Assembly: GCA_030266525.1 (NCBI GenBank)
Contig: JAJDIC010000109.1
Coordinates: 1 to 5,728 of the forward strand
Length of the DNA: 5,728 bases
Source of the DNA: Desulfovibrio sp. OttesenSCG-928-G15
Lineage (GTDB): Bacteria > Desulfobacterota > Desulfovibrionia > Desulfovibrionales > Desulfovibrionaceae
Reading direction: 5' to 3'
Both the position numbers and the translations under genes were made by a program. How positions within the stretch are numbered: position 1 is the first letter of the stretch; the number at the start of each line of letters is the position of its first letter. Shown here one piece after another: positions 1 through 5,359 of the stretch. Under the pieces are notes generated by a model that did no database searches, was not told the origin of the DNA, and worked only from the letters and a program-made list of their open reading frames with translations.

Positions 1-968
1 CCGCCGCAGACGGCGATATAGCAAACTCCCTCAGTACGGACGTGCTGCAGGGCGGTAAGGGTGAGACCTTCTACCTGCGCAATGTAAGCGGCGATGGCGA
101 GCTTAGCGCAGCCGACTTTGCGGCCATTATTGGCGTGGGCGACAATACGCTTGCCCTGTCAACGGACAATACTGAGGACATCGCCCTCAACCTGACCGAA
201 CTGACCGGACAGGACGGGTCTGATGCGCCGCCTATCAAGGGCATTTCGGCTATTGATCTGTCCAACGTGGGGGATAACCACCTTACGCTGGATGCCAGTG
301 TTACCACCATTTTTGACGGCACCCTGCAAATCTTCGGAGATTCCTCGGACAGCATCTCGCTGGAAGGTGACGGGTGGCGCTCTACAGGGGACATAAACCA
401 GAATGGCAACTATGTGTACACCCTGAGTGACGAGGAAAACGCCCCGGCCATAGAGGTTGCCGCTTCTCTGACCCGCCTTGTGCAAGGCGAAAACGGCGAT
501 ACCCTGAATGTTCTGACCGCTCAGGATGTGGTGCTGGCCAGTGAGGGCGATAACGTGGTCAACCTGGTAAACGGCCTGTATGGCTCCCTTGACGGGGGCG
601 GCGGCCATGACGTGCTGCACATCAGTACGAATATAAACCTCAAAGGCGTGAGCACCATAGTAAACTTTGACGTGCTGGAACTTGAGGAGGGCGTTACTGT
701 CGAACTGGACGCCGACGCTGTGCGCACTATCGCCGGAACCGCCAAAGAAGGACTCAAAGAACTCGCAGTGGACGCGCTGGTAAATGAAGCCATGACGCTT
801 GATAACTGGCTGGCATTGAACCTTTCCGACCGAGACGAGTGGAACAGGGTGGGGGACGTGCAGGGGGACGTGCAGATTGGCGAAAACAACAGCCAGTCCA
901 TAACAATGACCCACGGAGAAGGCGCAGACGCAGTGCAACTGATGATACTGCTGCATTCAGGCACATAA
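1..968 (+). CDS. C-terminal part of a large acidic repeat protein, probably a type I-secreted surface adhesin/RTX-like protein (5' truncated)
   Basis: The frame is open from the left edge (first whole codon at 3) to TAA at 966-968, giving 321 residues, so the true start lies outside the window. The GTG at 42 is internal and has no convincing ribosome site. The protein is strongly acidic and rich in Asp, Gly, Asn, Leu and Val. It contains modules of the kind found in very long exported repeat proteins: IDLSNVGDNHLTLDAS followed by DGTLQIFGDSSDSISLEG, then a W and a Y-V-Y-T strand (about 245-430). An RTX-like turn, LDGGGGHDVLHI, lies at about 588-623, and a 'TIVNFDVLELEEG' strand at about 652-690. 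In such families Gly/Asp turns bind Ca2+ after export and the C terminus carries the type I secretion signal. Here the last residues are VQLMILLHSGT, a hydrophobic end compatible with that but not diagnostic. I see no catalytic motif. Adhesin is the likeliest role; the missing N-terminal part could carry another activity. Confidence 0.8.
   Translation, partial: AADGDIANSLSTDVLQGGKGETFYLRNVSGDGELSAADFAAIIGVGDNTLALSTDNTEDIALNLTELTGQDGSDAPPIKGISAIDLSNVGDNHLTLDASVTTIFDGTLQIFGDSSDSISLEGDGWRSTGDINQNGNYVYTLSDEENAPAIEVAASLTRLVQGENGDTLNVLTAQDVVLASEGDNVVNLVNGLYGSLDGGGGHDVLHISTNINLKGVSTIVNFDVLELEEGVTVELDADAVRTIAGTAKEGLKELAVDALVNEAMTLDNWLALNLSDRDEWNRVGDVQGDVQIGENNSQSITMTHGEGADAVQLMILLHSGT
851..874 (+). 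repeat. Perfect in-frame 12-bp tandem duplication
   Basis: GGGGGACGTGCA occurs twice back to back (851-862 and 863-874). In the reading frame of the surrounding gene it gives GDVQGDVQ. The 12-bp unit keeps the frame, so it is a recent-looking local duplication that adds four residues near the C terminus. Confidence 0.85.
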
Positions 969-991
969 GCCCCATATCGGGCCAATATGGA

Positions 992-1044
992 AACAGGCTG
1001 CTTCCCCTCGCGCTTGGAGGGGAAGCAGCCTGTTATCGTTTTGC
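992..1044 (+). terminator. Strong intrinsic terminator between two convergent genes
   Basis: A perfect 17-bp stem is formed by 992-1008 (AACAGGCTGCTTCCCCT) and 1018-1034. One further C-G pair (1009/1017) closes a 7-base loop. It is followed by a moderately T-rich tail, ATCGTTTTG (1035-1043). It begins 23 bases after the TAA of the + strand gene, which it should terminate. The - strand gene ends at 1077, only 43 bases from the other side of the stem, so the hairpin may also stop transcription coming from the right. On that strand the tail is not T-rich, so termination there would be weaker. A smaller inverted repeat, CCATAT / ATATGG (972-977 and 985-990), lies just before it. Confidence 0.85.
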
Positions 1045-1076
1045 GTCAAAATATGGACGGGTCGCTCGTAGCGCAG

Positions 1077-4000
1077 CTATGCAATTATATTGATTATCTC
1101 CCCACCATTTGTACCGCCGAAATTCAGAATGACACCGCTGTTCATGCCATCGCTTGCGCCTTGCGTCAGATAAAGCTTCCCTCCTCCGTCCAGGGCGTTG
1201 CCTGGGTTGACGACGTTGACCACCAAACCGGAACCGGTCAGGTCGATGGTCAGGGAACTGCCGGGGGCTTGCAGGTCCTTGTCAATCGTGACTGTCGTGG
1301 TGGGGGAGTAAGTAAGGGCACCTCCGCCCCCCAGATCGAGCACATCCTGACCGCCGCCGAATTCGATGATAGATTGGCCGTCTTGGTAGCCTGCAAGGCT
1401 CTTGATGGTCAGCGTATCCTTTCCGTCGCTCAGATGTACCGCGCCAGACTGGAAGTTGTTGATGGTGACCGAAGAGTACGAGTAGCAGCCGCTGAGTGTC
1501 CCTGTAGTATGTGTACCGTAATGCGCCCAGATTTCTCCGGTACCTTTCAGGGTACCAATCTTTATTGTGTTGGTGTCCAGGGAGATAGCGCCGTTCGTGA
1601 TGTCCAGTTCTTCCGCCGAACCGTAAATGCTTCCCCCGCTCATGCTGCCTACTTCAATTGTATTGCCGCCGTATACTCCGGAGTAGACGTTGTCGCCGTG
1701 CTTTATGACTGTCGTATCGCCGTAAACAGTGCCGCCCTTCATGGTGGTGATCCTGATTACGTCGTTAAACAGCCCGCTGCCGCTCATAACAATGTTGGAA
1801 GCGCTGTCGATATGCGCGACATCGCCATACACCCTGCCGCCTTCCATGGTGCCTATCTCAATGGTATCGTTAAAGGCGTTGTTCTGGTTGCCGGTGATCG
1901 TGCCTTCCAGAAACACGCCGTCGCCGTATATTGTGACATCTGTGGAGCGCATGGTCCCGACTTTTATCAGGTCGTTGCCAAGCCTGCTTGCATTGGTCAG
2001 GTCGGCCCCATACAGGTTGCAGCCGTCACCGTAGATAACCGACTGGCCTGAGATGATCGCCTGGGATGCGTCAATGGTGTCGTTGCCAAGTTGCGAATCG
2101 GGAGAAATTCCCCAGTCATCGCCGTAAATATACAGGTCGTTCCCTGCTGTTTTGATGGTAATCTTGTCGTTGCCGTACCGGAAGCCGGACAGGGCCATTA
2201 TCTCCCCGGGGGCACCCATGGCAGTATCGCCGTGAACCCATCCGCCGTCCGCACGATTGATTGTAATCACATCGTTGCCGAATACGGAGTTGGAGCTCCC
2301 GGTTCCAAGTAGCGCGAAATCGCCGACGATGCTGCCGCCGTCCAGAGTGGTCACGTTTATGGTGTCGTGCCCGCCTATGGTCCAGCGTATGCCGAGCGTT
2401 TGCGCATCACCGTAAACATCACCGCCAAGGGTGCCTACGGTAATCTTGTCGGAAAAGGCATTGTTGTGGGCGCTGCCGCTCAGGTTTATCTGGGCGCTGT
2501 CGGTAATTTCTTTAAAATCGCCATATATGGCAGGCCTGTGGTCTTCACCGGGTGCAATGTAGTCCGTCACGGTGTTTACCGTAATCACATCGGAAAACGC
2601 GCCTTTTGACGGTGCGGAAGCCGCTGTAATGGCACCGGACAGGTTGGTTGCATCCCCGTAAATAGTGCCGGTCAGCTCCGTGACCGTGATGGTGTCATTG
2701 CCGCCGCTTTGCGCCGTTACCTGCACGTCACCAAAGTTGTCCGCATCGCCGAAAATTTGAGAGTAATAGTCGGCACTGCCTGTGGTAATGCTGTCATTGC
2801 CGGGAGCGCCCCGCTGTTCGATGTAAAAGGCATCTCCATACACAGTGTCGGATTTCATGCTGCCGGTTATGGCGATAGTATCGTTGCCGTAGACTACTCC
2901 CGTTGCGCCAGCCCTACTGACATCGCCGAATATGACCGAGTTTTTCATGTTGCCGTGTACGCTGATTTTGTCGTGACCAAGCTTGCCATAGGCATACAGC
3001 CGCAGGAGGTCCCCGTAGATGGCGCTGGAGTCCATGTTGCCGGCGACGCTGATGGTATCGTTACCCAATTTGCCGCCCGCACCATAGAGTTCCCCGGCGT
3101 CGCCGAAAATTCTTGCGCTATTCGTCATGTTGCCGCCGACGCTGATGAGATCGTTACCAAAGGTCAGGTTGTTCCCCTTTGCGGTTCCGGCGTCGCCGTA
3201 AATAGTACCGTAAGCCATGTTGCCCGTTATTTTGATGGTGTCCTTGCCCATGGTCAAACCGTCGGCATCGGGGCTTGAAATGTCACCACAAATACTGCCC
3301 GCTGCCGTCATGCTGCCTACGGTGATCAGATCGGCAAAGGCCTTGGGGCCGAGTCCGGAGAAGTCTGTTCCGGGTAAGGCCTGCAAAAAATCACCGATAA
3401 TCAGGCCGATGCCGTTCATCGTACCGACGCTGATGGTGTCGTTAAAGGCGTTGGCGACATTGCCCGAAACAGTTCCCCTCACGGAGTCGCTGTCGCCGGT
3501 AATAAGGCCGCCGCCAAGTGTTTCAACATATATGCTGTCCCGCCCGTGGGCCTCGTCGCCAGTTGCTGCGTCCGTTCCAACCTTGACGCCATCAAAGACA
3601 GATGCATCACCCGATACCCAACCGCGCAGCGTGCCGTGCACCTTGATGACATCGTTGCCGGGCATGGCGTTATTACTCATGCTATCGGCGTCACCATACA
3701 CAGCGCCATAGTGTTCGTTGGCGGAAGAAGTGCCGACCTCTATATAATCCGCATCGCCCGTTGCCCCGCGCAGGGTTTTGACATCGCCGTAAATCACAGT
3801 GAGGTTGAGGTCGGCCTGTTTGTAAATTTCATCAAAGCTGCCGTAGCCGCCGCTGATCGTATCTTGCCCCGCACCGCTCCAGATCGTGTCGTTGCCTTTG
3901 CCCCCGGTGATACGGTCGTTGCCGCCATAGGCATAGATGCGGTCCATGCCGCTGGTGCCGGTAAGCACGTCGTTGCCCGGTGTGCCGTAAATGTAGTTGT

Positions 4001-4796
4001 AGGGGCTTGATTCTTGCGGAATATGTGAATAATTAATAAAATGCTCGTCCATGGAAAAGCCGAGCAGGGCAAGGGCGTCTATCATCAGGTCGCTGTCTTC
4101 GGCGGCGATGAAGCCGAGTTCGTCCGTAATGTTTATGGCCCCGATGGAAGCGAGAAATTCCGCATCGGCTATCACGAACACGCCGTGCGAGGTCGCGCTG
4201 ATGTGCGCGTCGTTGTCCGTCGCCTTGCCGACCACGTCCTCAATAAATTTTTGCAGTTTTTCCGGGGTCAGGTGCTCCATGTTGAGCGTGGCTTCGCCCT
4301 TGCTCGTGATCACAACGCCGGAATCCGGCACCTTGATCAGCAGGGTGCTGCCGTCCGGCGAGGAAACAACGACCACATGGCCCTTGCCCATCTCGGTAAC
4401 GGAAAAAACAACCTGGGAAGAAGTGACGTGCGTCCATATGGTTGTGCCGCGAATACCCGCTGTGCCAAGAGGGGTTTTAATGGCAAAACCGTCCGGGTTC
4501 ATTTGCACCACTTTGCCGGTGGCTGTTCTTGCCAGCCCCTGCAGTACTTCCACGGCAAAGGTGGGCGGCGGGGTGCCGCCGGGATCAAATGCGAAATCTT
4601 CCAGCTTGGCGTGGGTGTCCGGGTGCAGGTCCAGTTCCGTGTCGTCCCGAAAGCGCACGGAAACCTTGCCGTCCTTCCCCGTATGCACGGTGTCGGTGAC
4701 AAAAAGCTCCATGCCTTTGGTGACGGTCAGTTTCTTCCCGTTTCTGTCAACGGTCACCTGGCCGGTAACACTGGTACAAGTGGCGGCGGCTTGCAT
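1077..4796 (-). CDS. FecR-domain protein with RTX nonapeptides and a 23-unit IYGD/GND repeat array; putative exported surface protein
   Basis: The 1239-residue product starts at ATG 4796-4794, chosen because AGGGGGA (4811-4805) lies 8 bases upstream. An in-frame TTG at 4874 has no good ribosome site. Residues about 8-170 resemble a FecR domain: VTGQVTV, a 'DTVHTGKDGKVSVRF' strand pair, and TPLGTAGIRGTT at 108-119. Residues about 171-270 are a linker. RTX-type repeats such as YGGNDRITGGKGNDTI follow at 271-320, and 23 units with an I-x-G-D core at 334-1087. Residues 1088-1239 form a Gly/Asp/Thr-rich, beta-like C terminus ending GGEIINIIA. Neither possible start gives a signal peptide and there is no membrane helix, so if exported it probably uses a type I system with an uncleaved C-terminal signal. 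That is inference, and no exporter is encoded nearby. The array suggests a Ca2+-stabilised beta-roll or beta-solenoid. A role in adhesion or biofilm matrix is plausible. FecR domains elsewhere act in periplasmic signalling, but no partner sigma factor or TonB receptor is seen here. Confidence 0.85.
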   Translation of the reverse strand: MQAAATCTSVTGQVTVDRNGKKLTVTKGMELFVTDTVHTGKDGKVSVRFRDDTELDLHPDTHAKLEDFAFDPGGTPPPTFAVEVLQGLARTATGKVVQMNPDGFAIKTPLGTAGIRGTTIWTHVTSSQVVFSVTEMGKGHVVVVSSPDGSTLLIKVPDSGVVITSKGEATLNMEHLTPEKLQKFIEDVVGKATDNDAHISATSHGVFVIADAEFLASIGAINITDELGFIAAEDSDLMIDALALLGFSMDEHFINYSHIPQESSPYNYIYGTPGNDVLTGTSGMDRIYAYGGNDRITGGKGNDTIWSGAGQDTISGGYGSFDEIYKQADLNLTVIYGDVKTLRGATGDADYIEVGTSSANEHYGAVYGDADSMSNNAMPGNDVIKVHGTLRGWVSGDASVFDGVKVGTDAATGDEAHGRDSIYVETLGGGLITGDSDSVRGTVSGNVANAFNDTISVGTMNGIGLIIGDFLQALPGTDFSGLGPKAFADLITVGSMTAAGSICGDISSPDADGLTMGKDTIKITGNMAYGTIYGDAGTAKGNNLTFGNDLISVGGNMTNSARIFGDAGELYGAGGKLGNDTISVAGNMDSSAIYGDLLRLYAYGKLGHDKISVHGNMKNSVIFGDVSRAGATGVVYGNDTIAITGSMKSDTVYGDAFYIEQRGAPGNDSITTGSADYYSQIFGDADNFGDVQVTAQSGGNDTITVTELTGTIYGDATNLSGAITAASAPSKGAFSDVITVNTVTDYIAPGEDHRPAIYGDFKEITDSAQINLSGSAHNNAFSDKITVGTLGGDVYGDAQTLGIRWTIGGHDTINVTTLDGGSIVGDFALLGTGSSNSVFGNDVITINRADGGWVHGDTAMGAPGEIMALSGFRYGNDKITIKTAGNDLYIYGDDWGISPDSQLGNDTIDASQAIISGQSVIYGDGCNLYGADLTNASRLGNDLIKVGTMRSTDVTIYGDGVFLEGTITGNQNNAFNDTIEIGTMEGGRVYGDVAHIDSASNIVMSGSGLFNDVIRITTMKGGTVYGDTTVIKHGDNVYSGVYGGNTIEVGSMSGGSIYGSAEELDITNGAISLDTNTIKIGTLKGTGEIWAHYGTHTTGTLSGCYSYSSVTINNFQSGAVHLSDGKDTLTIKSLAGYQDGQSIIEFGGGQDVLDLGGGGALTYSPTTTVTIDKDLQAPGSSLTIDLTGSGLVVNVVNPGNALDGGGKLYLTQGASDGMNSGVILNFGGTNGGEIINIIA
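1536..3797 (-). repeat. Protein-level array of 23 diverged ~33-residue repeats (core [hydrophobic]-I/V-x-G-D ... G-N-D-x-I-x-V)
   Basis: Residues 334-1087 of the FecR/RTX protein divide into 23 consecutive units of roughly 28-45 residues (mean about 33). Each begins with a strand such as VIYGD, AVYGD, RIFGD or TVYGD, runs through a variable stretch, then (G)NDxIxVGxM and often GG before the next unit. In the first 22 units the Gly-Asp pair is intact; the 23rd reads SIYGS and marks the degenerate edge. Central unit sequences differ widely, so this is an old array, not a recent DNA expansion. The period is much longer than the 9-residue RTX unit, although the GND-x-I element recalls it. Two strands per unit with Asp/Asn turns suggest a solenoid; this fold is inferred. 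Confidence 0.85.
3837..3986 (-). repeat. RTX-type nonapeptide block
   Basis: Residues 271-320 read as consecutive Gly/Asp-rich turns: GTPGNDVLTG, TSGMDRIYAY, GGNDRITGG, KGNDTIWSG and AGQDTISGG. These match the hemolysin-type pattern GGxGxDxLx, in which successive units bind Ca2+ and form a beta-roll outside the cell. The block directly precedes the longer IYGD array and supports assignment of the whole protein to the type I-exported class. Confidence 0.8.
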
Positions 4797-4804
4797 ATGG
4801 GCGT

Positions 4805-4811
4805 TCCCCCT
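4805..4811 (-). promoter_or_regulatory. Ribosome binding site that decides the start of the FecR/RTX gene
   Basis: On the - strand AGGGGGA lies 8 bases before ATG 4796. The longer frame would add 26 residues from a TTG at 4874. That TTG has only GCAGG close by, and the extension has no hydrophobic core, so it would not supply a signal peptide. Confidence 0.7.
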
Positions 4812-4888
4812 GAAAAGCTGGCTTAAGGCTGGCGGCGTGCGTGCCGTAAAGCGCAATACGGGCCTGTCGACCAAACCTGCATATATTG

Positions 4889-4917
4889 ACTATTGTCCAA
4901 TAAACCGCTCTTGTCAA
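4889..4917 (-). promoter_or_regulatory. Probable sigma70 promoter of the FecR/RTX gene
   Basis: Read on the - strand, TTGACA (4917-4912) is a perfect -35 box. It is followed by a 17-base spacer and AATAGT (4894-4889), a 4-of-6 match to TATAAT. Transcription would start near 4882, giving a leader of about 85 bases before ATG 4796. The perfect -35 with optimal spacing is good evidence; the -10 is mediocre. Confidence 0.45.
4891..4902. promoter_or_regulatory. Small palindrome overlapping the promoter, possible operator
   Basis: TATTG-TC-CAATA is a perfect 5-bp dyad with a 2-base centre. It overlaps the -10 and spacer of the - strand promoter. ATTGAC (4885-4890) and GTCAAT (4913-4918) form a second inverted pair around it, but not on the same centre. 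The position is right for a repressor site. I do not recognise it as the site of a known regulator. Confidence 0.25.
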
Positions 4918-5015
4918 TGATTTGCCGCTAAAAGCATGGCTTCCCTGTATGAAATCGGGACAATGCGGACCGGCATGGGGCGTTTTGCTTTATGGCTGTT
5001 TTTCGGGACCGTTGC

Positions 5016-5044
5016 TTGACTTTGCCTGGTAATTGCCTTACCTG
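5016..5044 (+). promoter_or_regulatory. Weak candidate promoter for the small ORF / leuA leader transcript
   Basis: TTGACT (5016-5021) matches 5 of 6 bases of a -35 box. At 17 bases the -10 position reads TACCTG, a poor match. Other spacings are no better, and an overlapping TTGCCT (5022-5027) with TACATC (5045-5050) is an alternative. Some promoter is needed in 4918-5070 because the upstream gene points away. The rest of 4918-5070 shows no clear hairpin or other motif. Confidence 0.25.
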
Positions 5045-5080
5045 TACATCATGGTGGATGAAAACCCGCCAGGAGGTTGT

Positions 5081-5245
5081 ATGCAGTATACCAACGAACA
5101 TGAGTACAGAACCACCCACAGGAAGGCGCTTCGCCGCCCTGTGACCGTGGCTAAGGCGGCCAACCCCGCCCCTGCCCTTGCTGCGTTCGCGGCTTGTGGC
5201 ACCCTGATCATTTTTGCCGGCCTCATTCTACGCGCATTGCTATAA
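5081..5245 (+). CDS. 54-codon ORF: leucine leader peptide or small one-helix membrane protein
   Basis: The start ATG at 5081 is set by AGGAGG at 5071-5076, 4 bases upstream. The frame is open further up to an ATG at 5033, but that start lacks this site. The N-terminal half is hydrophilic and basic (THRKALRRPVTVAK). The C-terminal half, ALAAFAACGTLIIFAGLILR, looks like a single membrane helix, with the end at A-L-L. The final codons are CTC ATT CTA CGC GCA TTG CTA TAA, four Leu and one Ile in seven, with CTA twice. An intrinsic terminator follows 51 bases after the stop and leuA starts beyond it, as in leucine attenuation operons. 54 codons is long for a leader peptide, and a helix also explains Leu/Ile richness, so both readings remain open. 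I do not recognise a named family. Confidence 0.65.
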   Translation: MQYTNEHEYRTTHRKALRRPVTVAKAANPAPALAAFAACGTLIIFAGLILRALL

Positions 5246-5326
5246 CGGCAGCGCGGCAGGACGTTTTTTCTTTTTGTATATATAACGGCCCTTGCGCGCC
5301 ACCCCTTCGGGGGTGGCGTTTTTTTT
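5212..5326 (+). promoter_or_regulatory. Candidate transcription attenuator in the leuA leader
   Basis: Three mutually exclusive pairings can be drawn by eye. (a) 5212-5219 with 5254-5261, 8 pairs including two G-U; or CGCGC 5231-5235 with GCGCG 5251-5255. Both 5' arms lie in the last codons of the small ORF. (b) 5247-5260 with 5290-5303, 10 pairs with two symmetric 2x2 internal loops and the GCGCG/CGCGC core. (c) The terminator stem 5297-5305 / 5310-5318. Pairing (b) uses 7 of the 9 bases of the terminator's 5' arm, so (b) and (c) exclude each other. A ribosome stalled at Leu codons 5222-5230 would block (a) and favour (b), allowing readthrough into leuA. A ribosome reaching the stop at 5243 would cover the 5' arm of (b) and favour (c). 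No T-box sequence was found. Energies were not calculated. Confidence 0.45.
5297..5326 (+). terminator. Very strong intrinsic terminator (UUCG tetraloop) just ahead of leuA
   Basis: The stem CGCCACCCC (5297-5305) pairs perfectly over 9 bp with 5310-5318 around a C(UUCG)G tetraloop. Eight T follow (5319-5326). It ends 33 bases before the leuA ATG. Its position implies either the end of the small ORF's transcript or a conditional terminator controlling leuA. Confidence 0.92.
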
Positions 5327-5359
5327 GTGCAAACACAGGCCAAGCATTCAGGAGCGGAT

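Noticed and set aside
159..956. Long - strand open frame (265 codons) opposite the first gene
   Set aside because: The + strand frame has an organised acidic repeat pattern and ends at a good terminator. The - strand product is His/Val-rich without structure and has no ribosome site.
987..2051. Long + strand open frame (354 codons) opposite the repeat gene
   Set aside because: It starts inside the terminator hairpin, has no ribosome site and is antisense to the repeat array. Biased codons in the real gene keep this frame open; the peptide resembles nothing coherent.
3294..3314. TAAG in the repeat protein, resembling a LapG-type protease site
   Set aside because: It lies in the middle of the array at a repeat-unit junction (SMTAAGSICGD), whereas such sites sit near the N terminus after a retention module. 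It is probably chance.
1536..3797. CRISPR array or DNA satellite, suggested by recurring ATCGCCGTAAAT-like words
   Set aside because: The words vary in sequence and spacing and correspond to codons for I-Y-G-D in a continuous reading frame, so the repeat is at the protein level.
4797..4874. 26-residue N-terminal extension of the FecR/RTX protein from TTG 4874
   Set aside because: The start codon is weak, the ribosome site is poor, the extension has no signal-peptide core, and ATG 4796 has AGGGGGA at ideal spacing.
4041..4920. Two overlapping + strand open frames of 261 and 289 codons opposite the FecR domain
   Set aside because: They lie antisense to a region with clear FecR-like sequence on the - strand, and their products look like low-complexity shadow translations.
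5290..5326. T-box riboswitch ahead of leuA, suggested by GGGTGG near the terminator
   Set aside because: GGGTGG here is the 3' arm of the terminator. No T-box core sequence or specifier stem-loop is visible on the 5' side.
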